64,000 nt of DNA, from positions 5,299,501 to 5,363,500 of the forward strand of contig NW_024881313.1 of the NCBI RefSeq assembly GCF_018691265.1. The letters run 5' to 3'. Below, piece after piece: positions 51,101 to 64,000 of the stretch (the stretch's first letter is position 1; each line of letters opens with the position of its first letter). This DNA is from Tyto alba (Eukaryota; Chordata; Aves; Strigiformes; Tytonidae). The notes under the pieces are model-generated. The model had not been told where the DNA came from and did no database searches. It was given only the letters and a program-made list of their open reading frames with translations. The translations under genes were made by a program, and so were the position numbers.

Positions 51101-51384
51101 ATTTCCCAGAGCAGACATGTGCCTCTAGATGTGGAACAAATATTCTCAGTTCTGGAATTTAAAATATCTTCAAGTTGGGAACAAGGCGGAGATTTGCTCA
51201 TCTTCCATCCAAAGAGACATAATTCCTCTTTGCTCTGGATGGGCAAGGTGCTCCACTTACAGTCTTGTGATAGTATGTTGCATAAAGCCTCTACATCCTA
51301 TCTTGAGATTAGGACTATCTTTAGGATTATTTTGTAAAAATTCCATGGATAAAATTAAACAGTATCAGTGCGTTTGTATTTTAG
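48136..51384. other. Intergenic, no recognised gene
   Basis: Mostly unique sequence with an (AC)n microsatellite (about 49211-49236) and a 21-base A run (about 51055-51075). Open frames near 48324, 48891 and 49667 lack domains and splice support. Confidence 0.6.
49211..49236 (+). repeat. (AC)n microsatellite
   Basis: About twelve uninterrupted AC dinucleotides. Confidence 0.9.
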
Positions 51385-53698
51385 ACAAGTTGGTGAGCGA
51401 GTCAGCTAGGGAAGCACTGGACCTGTTTGCTAACAGAGAAGGACTTGTCGGTGGTGTGATGCTTGGAGGCTGTCTTGGGCACAGCAACCATGACATGATT
51501 TTTTTGATTCTTAGACAAATAAGGAGGAAGGTCAGCAGATTTGCCACCTTGGGCTTCCAGATGTCAGACTTTGGCCTGTTTAGGGGCCTGGTTGACAGAG
51601 TCCCTTGGGAGGCAGTCCTGAGGGGCAAAGGAGTCCAGGGAGGCTGGACATTCTTCAAGAAGGGTATGTTCAAGGCACAGGAGCAGGCCATCTCCATGTG
51701 CCAAAAGACGAGCCAGCAGGGAAGAAGACCAGCCTGGCTGAACAGACAGCTTTGTCTGGAGCTCAGGGAAAAAAAAAGAGTTTATGGCCTTTGGCAGAAG
51801 AGGCAGGCAACTCAGGAGGACTACAAGCATGTCGTGAAGCTATGCAGGGAGAAAATTAGAAAGGCCAAAGCCTAAACAGAGCTGAATTTGGCTACTGCGG
51901 TAAAGGACAATAAAAAATGTTTCTATAAATACGTTCTCAACAAAAGGAGGGCTAAGGAGAATCTCCATCCTTTACTGGTTGCAGGGGGAAACATAGTGAC
52001 AAAAGATGAGGAAAAGGCTGAGGTACTTAATCCCTTCTTTGCCTCAGTCTTTAATAGTAAGACCAGTTGTTCTCCGGGTACCCAGACCTCTGAACTGGAA
52101 GACAGGGATGGGGAGCAGAATGAAGTCCCCATAGTCCAAGGGGAAATGGTTAGCAACCTGCTACACCACTTAGACACACACAAGTCTATGGGATCAGATG
52201 GGATCCACCCAAGGGTACTGAGGGAGCTGGCAGAGGTGCTCACCAAGACACCTTCCATCATTTATCAGCAGTCCTGGCTAACCAGGGAGGTCCCACTTGA
52301 CTGGAAGGTAGCAAATGTGATGCCCATCTACAAGAAGAGCCAAAATGAAGGTCTGGGTAATTGCAGGCCTGTTGGTCTGACCTCGGTGCTGGGGAAGGTT
52401 ATGGAGCAGATCATCTTGAGTGTCATCACACACACATGCAGGACAACCAGGCAATCAGGCCCAGTCAGCATGGGTTTCTGAAAGGCAGGTCCTGCTTGAC
52501 TGACCTGATCTCCTATTAGAAGGTGACCTGCTTAGTGGATGAGGGAAAGGCTGTGGATATTGTCTACCTAGACTTTAGTAAAGCCTTTGACCCATTTCCC
52601 ACAGCATTATCCTGGAGAAACTGGCTGCTCATGGCTTGGATGGGTGCACTCTTCACTAGGTAAAAAACTGGCTGGATGGCCAGGCCCAAAGGGTTATGAA
52701 TGGAGTTAAATCCAGTTGGTGGCCAGTCACAAGTGGCGTTCCCCAGGGCTCAGTATTCGAGCCACCTCTGTTTAATAGCTTTGTCAAGAATCTGGACAGG
52801 AGGATCGAGTGCACCCTAAGCAAGTTTGCAGATGACAACATGTTGGGTGGAAGTGTTGATCTGCTGGAGGGTAGGAAGGCTCTACAGAGGGATCTGGACA
52901 GGCTGGATCGATGGGCTGAGGCCAATCGTATGAGGTTCAACAAGGCTCAGTGCGAGGTCCTGCACTTGGGTCACAACAACCCCCTACAACACTACAGGCT
53001 TGGGGGTGAGCGGCTGGAAAGCTGCCCTGGCGGGAAAGGACCTGGGGGTGCTGGTTGACAGCCAGGTGAATGTGAGCCAGCAGTGAGCCCAGGTGGCCAA
53101 GAAGGCCAATGTCATCCTGGCTTGTATCAGAAACTGTGGCCAGCAAGACTGGGGAAGTGATCATCCCCCTGTGTTCAGCACGGGTGAGGCTGCGCCTCAG
53201 ATAGTTTGATTTTGGGCCCCTCACTACAAGACAGACACTGAGGTGCTGGAGCACATGCAAAGAAGGACAACGAAGCTGGTGGAGGGTCTGGAGCACAAGT
53301 CTTATGAGGAGTGGCTGAGGGAGCTGAGGTTGGTTAGTGTGAAGAAAAGGAGGCTCAGGGGAGACCTTATTGCTCTCTAAAACTACCTGAAAGGAGGTTG
53401 TAGTGGGGTGGGTGTTGGCCTCTTCTCCCAAGTGATAGGACAAGAGGAAATGGCCTCAAGATGTACCCGGGGAGGTTTAGATTGGATATTAGGAAAAATT
53501 TCTTCCCCGAAAGGGTTGTCAAGCACTGGAACAGGCTGCCCAGGGAAGTGGTTGAGTCACCATCCCTGGAGGGATTGAAAAGGTGTAGATGTGGTACTTA
53601 GGGACATGGCTTAGCAGTGGACTTGGTAGTGTTAGGTTAATGGTTGGATTCGATGATCTGAAGGGTCTTTTCCAACCTAAACGATTCTATGATTCTAA
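51385..53698 (+). mobile_element. CR1 LINE, 2.3 kb, decayed ORF2
   Basis: Best-preserved retrotransposon in the window. It begins within the ORF2 endonuclease C-terminus (GLVGGVMLGGCLGHSNHD, then FGLFRGLVDRVPWE). It proceeds through the linker ([20 protein letters not shown]), the reverse transcriptase ([57 protein letters not shown], then FADDN at about 52824-52838, LMRF-type [16 protein letters not shown]) and the 3' UTR. It ends at ACGATTCTATGATTCTAAG (to 53698). Stops and frameshifts (for example after 51872 and 52481, and near 52600) split it into at least three frames, and the usual FADDT is FADDN. It is therefore a dead, 5'-truncated copy. Confidence 0.95.
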
Positions 53699-56600
53699 GT
53701 TTCTTTAACATGCCTTTTCTTTATAAAGACAGAACTTCCTGAGTGTTGACTCTGCTTATAAAAAGCCAGACAGGGCCCAGTGGTTTTTGACAGAGATTTT
53801 GAAGCAAAAATACATACAGATCTCAAATGAGAACTCAACGCACCTGAATAAGGAAACCATTTTTGGGAAGGAGGAAGCAGGCATAGAAGCCAATGATGCC
53901 TCTGCTGGTCTAACAAATCTGAGGGATTTGTATATTCAACAAAGGAAACAAACTAAACCCTGCCATACAGTACCATGCCCAGAAGGGCAATCTTGTCACC
54001 AGATTAAAATAATTTTGCAGATCTTGCACTGAATGGAAGTACTTGACCATTTACAAAACCCATTATCTACTAAGAAAATCTGTAACAAAAGGTTATTGCA
54101 TTCTCAAAACACCATACCATCAACAACAACATCTTTAGACATGGAATACGAGCTCCCATCTGGCAGGTGCCATCTGGAGCCCTGGGAATCATATCCAATT
54201 CACTCACCACATTAATAATCCCACAGCACTTTACACGGAAGAAAAGCACTGTTCCTGCTTGCATGGGGGTGGATCAATTGCAGGCTCTTTCTCTGGGACA
54301 AGTGCTTCAATTTTGCTTAGCATATTTATTTTATTGTAGCTTAAATAATCTATCATTTTTTTTTTTAATGACAGCCCAGAGTGCTTTCATAGGAGTCCCT
54401 GAAAGAGATTTTGGGAGATGGACGTTATCCATTTGAACTTCAAGAATCTGAAGTTACCCAAAGCTGACGGCTGACATTGTCCCAACAGGAAGAAGCAGGA
54501 GCAAAGCTCAAAGCTTCTGCAGCTCTTTCCAGGTCCTGCTGAGATGAAGGTACTACCACTTTTACCTCAGCCACTGCACACCCCCTCAAGCGTTGTCACA
54601 ACTAAAGGCTGGGAGAACAGTCAAACACTGTCAGAAACTGCCCATGAACAGCATACATCCAAGTCAGATAAACCCAACAGCTAGCGAGCATATTTGCTCT
54701 GCAAAACAAAGCACAGCTCCTTGAGCTAGTGGAGACGCAGCTTCATAAATCAACAGGGATAATAAATGTGGCTCGGTTTGACCCTGCAACATTTTGTTCA
54801 GGAGCCATGCAGCTGTATTTCCATGGTATTGTACATCAGCTTGTGAAGTGCAGTAAGATTTCATTTTGGGGGAGGCACCTCAGAAACAAATTTGAGGCCA
54901 CCTGACTTGGCTGCTAGTCCAACGCCTCTGCCAGCAGAGTAGATGTGTCTCAACATAAGCAGCTAAATTCAAAAGTTGAATAAAAGGTGGCATTTTGAGA
55001 AGAAATTCCAGACAAAAAGAGGACACTACCAGTATGGAAAATGCTGACAATGTTGGAGAAAGCTCTTAGAACAGGAGAGGAGAACAGTCTTTTACAGTGT
55101 AAGAGCCTAATTCAGGCAAGTAAATAAAATAATGATTTGTGATTAAAGGAAAAACATATTTCTAGTTACATTTGAAATTATGGCAACATATGTTGAGTCC
55201 TAAAGGTATTATAATCTATTGTTAAGAAACTGTCAAGCAGTTTTGAAGAGAACTGGACCTTAAACCTAGAACTACCACAAAGCATGTAGAATCCATTTGT
55301 GCTGAACTGATACAATTTACTTGCAATGCTGATAGCTTTCTTTGCAGGTACCAAGACTATTTGGTTCATTCCATTTAACAGCAATTGCTCTTCAATTAAT
55401 TTGCCATTAATTTAATACTAACGAATAAATGTTTTATTCTTTTCTCACTAATAAGTAAGAACCAGCCTGTGAGAGGATGATGCCGTAAACTGATCATGAT
55501 TTGAATTTTGCATAACCTAGCACTACCTGGTTATGTTTAACTTGAGTATTTTCTACAGCCAGGTGAGGAGTGGTATTGGAGCAAGCACAACTGGCTTTTT
55601 GGGTTTTTTTCAGGACAGCAGCATCAACAGAGAGTGATCGTGAAATGACAGCCTGAAACCTATTGGTTTTGGTATAAGAAAGGACAAGGACCAGAAACCT
55701 CTGCACAACTCGCTAACTACAGAAGATATCTCATTTATTTAATCAGATAATTTTAAATTAATAACATTTGTTAACTTTTTGCATATGTATGCAGCACATT
55801 CAGCATAACTTTACATAACTTGTAGCTTTAAAGTGTTGCATTTCATTACTATCAAAATGCAGTTTGACACAAAGTAAGGAGAGAAAAAAAAAGGAAACAA
55901 ACACCAGTCAGCATTTCTACCATCATAATGTAAAAATGAGAAGTCTAAGTAGTTGTCTAACAAGCTGTAAAGTTGTTTAAATGTCAATACAGTGCATTTT
56001 TACGGACAGTCAGAAGGAAGAACCAAATATAATGTAAAAGCTGTATTTAGTTGCAAATCTGTATTTTAAAGGTTACAAATTGAGGAGAGTCAACCTTTCA
56101 ACAAAAATCTCTATGTCCACCACTTACAATAAGCAATAATTTAAATCAACTGTTTAACCTGTATTGCTTCAAAGCAGCAATTTCATATAAACTTATACCC
56201 ACACTTGAAACAAAGTATATAAACTGCTAAGTTTCAGACAATAAAACACAAACTGCAGAATAAGTTTTAAGACTAAACCGCACTCCATACTGAAGAAGCA
56301 GGCAGAATGCAAGATGCTTTGGAATTCTTGTTTAGCCCGTGCATTTCTCAAGCTACTGGGAAAAAAAGCAGGGATTTCAGAATCCTATATACTGGGTGTA
56401 TAAATACACCTATTATAGGTCCCAAAGAATTAAGCCATGAACTGTGAAGAAAACTTACATATATGACAAAGTTAGGGTAATTTGTTTAAGAAACAGGCAG
56501 GAGAAGCTAGCTAAGCTCTGAAATTATCATGACCTGGTGTAAGGGAACCCTTGCAAGGGGGTATATCAGATTTTTCCTAGAGCCACAAACAGACAGCAAC

Positions 56601-57784
56601 TGAATTCTGACAAACCCAGCAATAAAAAAAAGCTTGACAAAACAAAGCAGTTACACATAAAGAGGTAATTTAACATCAGTTTAGCCACTGCAGTGTCTAA
56701 CTATAATTAAATGTTTTACAAGGACAAGTTTTGATTCACAATGTAGGTGGCTTTTGAAACCAGGTGAGGACAAATAGTAATGATTTGTGAAACAGTATCA
56801 AGAGAACATCAATCAGAGATTCCTCAGCACACCATATGAGGATTTCCAGGAATACCTATCTTTTTTTAACCTTCTAAGAAAACATAGCTGGGCAGTCTTA
56901 ACTGTCTCACCTAGGACACTGACAGTAGCATATTACAGGATTATTTTTTTTTTTAGTCAAAACTCTAAATTAAGGGGAATTCTGAAACAAGCTTGGCCAC
57001 TGACATATGGAGAGGCACAGCTCAAGGCAGACTTATACCATGGTAGTCAAAACACAAATAAAAGAAGGCGTGTAGATGAAAGCAAGTGAAGAGAGGAATG
57101 GCAACTGGAGAAAGAAGGAAAAAGGCAGTTTTCCTCTTCCTTAGTTCCCCACCCCTTACTTCTGCCCTCCTGAAGGCATTCTCCAAGCAGTGCACTATAG
57201 GACTTATTTTAAAATTCAATCTGAAATAAAAACAAAGTCTTTTGTTTAAAGTATATGACTTAAGTATCTTCATTAAGATATTCCACTTTAAAGGCAGAGC
57301 TATTGCAAGTATTCTTCAGCTGACGGCCTGAAGAATAATTCCATCTGAACCACCGCTAGTTACACTACAGCTTTGTATTAAGCCCTGCAATTAAAGCAAA
57401 GGCTGATACTGTCAACACATGTCAACTATTTCCTGGTATTCCTGCAGAGGCCACTTGGCCTTGTGACCAGCAGCCACACCTAGGCATTTGCTATCTGTGA
57501 CTTAAACAAGTACCCAAAGCACATTCATTTCACAGGCCCTTCCACACTGCAAAACTCCTAAGGTTCAGGCATTGTTCATCAAAAAAAAATACAAAGAATC
57601 AAAGCTTGGTATTTATCTGGTATTGTGATTACAGAGTAGTAATGGGGTAATATTAATTAATCAATCTACCCCCCCCCCAAAAAAAAACAACTTACACTTA
57701 AATATATTACGAATTGAGAGCTTAACATATCAAAAGTTCAGAAATATCATACCGCTTCAAAAGAGTCACAGCCTATCAGTATAA
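53699..57784. other. Intergenic region downstream of CBX3
   Basis: AT-rich unique sequence between the CR1 and the presumed CBX3 poly(A) site. Several TTTATT strings (minus-strand AATAAA) occur, for example near 55730, so longer CBX3 3' UTR isoforms could extend into it. No gene recognised. Confidence 0.6.
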
Positions 57785-58298
57785 AGGAAGAATATAAAAC
57801 TATTTTATTGACCACTGTTCACCAGTATTTACAATAAAGTAAACAATATACAGTCTGATAACATTCAAATTACTACAAAGTTAGTTTTCACCTGGTCTTC
57901 TTGAGACCAAGCGATCCCAAATACTAAAAAGAATGACTCTACAGGTTTAAAGGGCTAGGTTTGGGTAAAGAAGATACATGCACATCAATAGTATAGAAGA
58001 CTACAAAACATCTGTGAGTTTGTTTAGACATTCATTACGATTCTGTAATAACTATGGAAGTTTATGAATGTTTTATAAAAGCTTTTACCTAATATGGAGG
58101 AAGTAGTAGTATCAAATGCTCTCTTGTGATAAATGGAACAAGTTGCAGAAAGCTTTTATTTACTTGCTGTTGATGCAAAACATACTACTTCAAAAAAATA
58201 TCAAATTTGATTCTTGTTAGAATGTATGCTTCCCACATTGCTAATAAAACAAATTTCAGGTTTTAATATTCATATATATAAAAAAGCAATGCAAACAA
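57785..58298 (-). other. CBX3: CBX3 3' UTR
   Basis: Sequence between the CBX3 stop codon and the first convincing minus-strand AATAAA (57804-57809, followed by T-rich sequence). The 3' end near 57785 is inferred from the signal; further AATAAA hexamers (such as 58155-58160) permit shorter and longer forms. Confidence 0.6.
57804..57809 (-). terminator. CBX3: CBX3 polyadenylation signal AATAAA
   Basis: Canonical hexamer on the minus strand (TTTATT as written), about 490 bases after the stop codon, followed by a U-rich stretch. Confidence 0.6.
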
Positions 58299-61474
<3,176 letters not shown>

Positions 61475-61640
61475 AGAGTCACGCTTTTTCTTTGATTTAC
61501 TATCATCAGATTCGCTATCTGACAAAGATTTTCTTTTGGCACCATCTGTCTTTTCTTTACCAGCTTTCTGAGAGTTCAGAAAGGCTTCGATTAGCTCTGG
61601 ACAATCTAGGTTTTCTTCAGGTTCCCATGTGTTGTCAGCA
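61475..61640 (-). CDS. CBX3: CBX3 exon, chromodomain end and hinge
   Basis: 166-base exon, acceptor TTTCAG (ag at 61641-61642), donor GTAAGT (61469-61474). After a split Asp codon it reads [20 protein letters not shown], then [20 protein letters not shown], then [25 protein letters not shown] is the end of the chromodomain that cages methylated H3 lysine 9; the cage aromatics are mostly in the preceding exon, beyond the window. The hinge keeps the basic/serine blocks and the KRKS phosphorylation site (Ser93 in human). It carries one extra residue in [10 protein letters not shown] compared with the mammalian KEKDGTKRK. These hinge residues and the C-terminus identify CBX3 rather than CBX1 or CBX5. 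Confidence 0.97.
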
Positions 61641-64000
61641 CTGAAACACACACACATTTATGTAAAACTAGGGAAAGAAGAAAAACATAAAACTAGCCAC
61701 GTGGCTCACCTTAAGCAAGTTAATTTTTTCTCATTATGTAAGGCAGGTTTCTTAAACCTAAGGATACTTATCTTGCCATCTTTAGTAACCTTCATGTACT
61801 GCATTTGATGACTGAAAGAATTATGCTCTGCTGTTGTTGAAAAACAATGTTCTTAAACTGGAGATAGAGAATAAGCAGCTATATTAACTCCTACAATCTG
61901 AGTGGGTGTCCTGGGTTGAGTGAGTGGTGGGGTTTTTTCTGGTGGCAGGGGAGGGGGCTATAGGGGCAGCCCCCTGTGAGAAGCTTCTCAAAGCTCCCCC
62001 AGCTCCAAGTCAGCTCCACCTCTGTTTGGAAACTGAGCCCATCAGCTGCGCCTCTGCAATTTCGTATTTAAGAAGGGACGTGGTGACGGGCAGTGGGACT
62101 GGTGAGGAGGAGTTGCTGCAGCTGCGTGAACACCAAGGTCAGTGGAGGAACGGAGGAAGAAAGGAGGGGGGAGGTGTGCCATGACGGAGCAGTGTGGGGA
62201 ACTCTGCGGCCTGTGGGAGGAACTCCCGTCAGAGAAAGTTTGTGGAGGACTGTCTCCTGTGAGAGGGGAACCACGATGGAGCAGGGGGAGCAAGTTCCAG
62301 AAGCTCCCCCCACTGAAGAAGGAAGAAGCGGCAGCACTGACTGCACACACACACACCACACCCCCCCCCATTCCCTGCCCCTGTGCCCCTGGGGGAGGAG
62401 GTAGAGATATCGGGAGCAGAGCTGAGCCCGGGAAGAAGGGAGGGGTGGGGGGAAGGTGTTCTCAAGATGTGGCAATGCTTCTCACTGTCCTACTCTGTTA
62501 AATGTTGTTAGTGTCAGTAATAAATGTATGTTCTTTTTTTCCTTCCCCTAACGAGCCTGCCTTTTGCTCGTGCCCATAAAGGGGGATTTTTTCCCCATCC
62601 CAGTCCTATCTCAAACCCCAAGCCTGGCTCTCTGTCCCTTCTTATTGCCAGAAGAGAAGGGAGAGAGAGTGGCTGCGTGGTGGTTGGCTGCCGACCAGGC
62701 TCAAAGCACAACAGTGGGATCATAGGATTTAAAGCAAGCAATCCCCACTCTACCAAAACCTACCTGTCCATTCAAACTGACTCCCTTCCCTGGTTCCTCT
62801 GAAGACTTCATGCAATCGAAACATATGATACGAACGCTAAGGCTTATGGCAAACAGAATGTACACAACTCTTACTACAAACAGTGTAAGTATATTCATCT
62901 AAGCTTCTATGCACAAAGAATGGTCTCAAAAGTTGTCTCAGTGCACTGACATCAACTATACCCAGACCTATCTCCCTCCTTCAGTTGACTACAGGAGGGA
63001 GCAAAGGTTCCATGTCTAGAGCTGGGCACTGCAAGTGTTCCAGTGAGTGTGCATTTTGTTAACTAAACTTTTAAGACGTCTGTGAATGTTCCCTACAACA
63101 ACTAAGCACCTCATCAGTCCTCATGCACAAATACTGCCACAGTGCTACTGCACAAGCAGGATGCCTACAAATTATTTTCAGTTACCAAAACACAGTACAA
63201 CTTCAAATCAGACCCCTGAATACTAAACACATCGTAGTTTGTGTTGATGTACTTACTACTACACAAATTTCTACCGCAGAAAGTTGCAATGCACTTTGTG
63301 AGGTACGCAACAATAATATGACTGCATATGTAACTACTTATGTTCAAATGGTAGGTGGATCACCTTTTTTTTCAGCTAGTAAAGCAGTCTGACAGGAAGT
63401 GTCAAGGGAAGGAGGTAGGAGGCACAACTATGTGCCTTATTTAAAAATCAACTTTTAGGTCCACCGTAAGTTTTTCTTGTGCTTCCCTAAGTCCTGAGAA
63501 AGACACTCAAAAGATACCTTTCGGGTATGCCTGATGAAGGCAACCATACCACAGAATTCCTTATGCAAATTAATCTAATTTGAGAGCAGTTCAGAAAGTG
63601 AATAATAAGCAAACTATCTGCTTTGAATTCATCACTCTAGAGCTGCCTACAGTTTAAATACCTGCAAAATTTCTTACTCAGAAGTAACATTCATTCCTTC
63701 ACATATGTAACAACTGTCAGCCTATCTATCTATCTTGATAGATACTGACACAAGCTAAATCAAAGAATAGTGGTAAAAGAACAATCACTAAGGACTTGGT
63801 AAAAGTCTCAGAACACTTTACGGAGCATAAACACTAAGCTACATAACTTCTGGTTTATTTTCATACTTGACTGCCCCACTTGAATATGCATTTATGGATG
63901 TCTTTCCTTCCCCTGAGGTTAAAATGTACCCCCATCACCCAATCCCCTCTCTGCATATTTATTTCACATAAATGGTTAGTATTTAGCATTCTATCTGAAA
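61641..64000 (-). other. CBX3 intron (partial), 5' exons beyond window
   Basis: Minus-strand search did not find the exons encoding the basic N-terminus and the first part of the chromodomain, so this intron runs past 64000. It contains a complete solo LTR (61907-62713) and a short TATC-type repeat (about 63721-63745). Confidence 0.75.
61907..62713 (+). mobile_element. Solo LTR in CBX3 intron (different subfamily)
   Basis: An 807-bp element from TGTCCTGGGTTGAG to GGCTCAAAGCACAACA. It has intact TG/CA termini and a perfect 5-bp target duplication GTGGG (61902-61906 and 62714-62718). A TATTTAAG TATA-like box (about 62065-62072) and an AATAAA (62519-62524) mark promoter and polyadenylation functions. 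There are no viral genes. It shares the TGTCCTGG start and the GGTTGGCTGCCG-type 3' region with the LTRs at 17 and 37.7 kb, but the body is clearly different and GC-richer, so it is a related subfamily. It lies antisense to CBX3, 266 bp upstream of an acceptor. Intact ends and target duplication suggest a fairly young insertion. Confidence 0.92.

Overview
This is vertebrate nuclear DNA, almost certainly from a bird. The repeats are CR1 LINEs with the avian terminal motif ATTCTATGATTCTA and solitary retroviral LTRs, introns are small, and there are isolated CpG-rich promoters. No prokaryotic or organellar genes are present. The species cannot be fixed from the sequence alone. The protein-coding content is small. 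I recognise two genes, both on the minus strand and head-to-tail, in the conserved vertebrate order CBX3 - SNX10.

Region 1 (about 1-29.5 kb) is SNX10. A CpG island at 29.14-29.79 kb carries a good splice donor for a non-coding first exon. The start-codon exon is at 11976-12031, and three PX-domain exons follow at 6181-6267, 3975-4075 and 3286-3384. About 103 of roughly 200 residues are present; the C-terminal exon(s) were not found and probably lie beyond the low end. The long first intron holds an LTR (17170-17772), two 21-bp minisatellites (26.13 and 28.75 kb), an AT-rich perfect inverted repeat and several homopolymers.

Region 2 (29.8-57.8 kb) is the SNX10-CBX3 intergenic interval, with no recognised protein gene. 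It holds a CR1 split by a nested insertion (32.4-33.9 kb), an inverted LTR of the same family as the 17-kb one (37704-38408), and a CR1 that has lost its 3' end (44.87-45.77 kb). Next comes a GC-rich block split by a 1.1-kb TTTTA-type array with a 340-380 bp higher-order period (46.22-47.31 kb). The GC-rich right half (47.4-48.14 kb) has two identical YY1-like motifs 145 bp apart. A 2.3-kb CR1 with a decayed reverse transcriptase lies at 51.4-53.7 kb.

Region 3 (57.8-64 kb) is the 3' half of CBX3 (HP1 gamma): a poly(A) signal, the last coding exon (58299-58425), the chromoshadow exon (59987-60081) and the chromodomain-end/hinge exon (61475-61640). A complete solo LTR with a GTGGG target duplication (61907-62713) lies in antisense in the intron just upstream. 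The 5' CBX3 exons are beyond 64000.

The two genes act separately: SNX10 on PI3P-positive endosomes and V-ATPase trafficking, CBX3 on H3K9-methylated chromatin. Their linkage is conserved synteny, not an operon. I found no convincing new multi-gene system. The least explained structure is the GC-rich/TTTTA-array composite at 45.7-48.1 kb.
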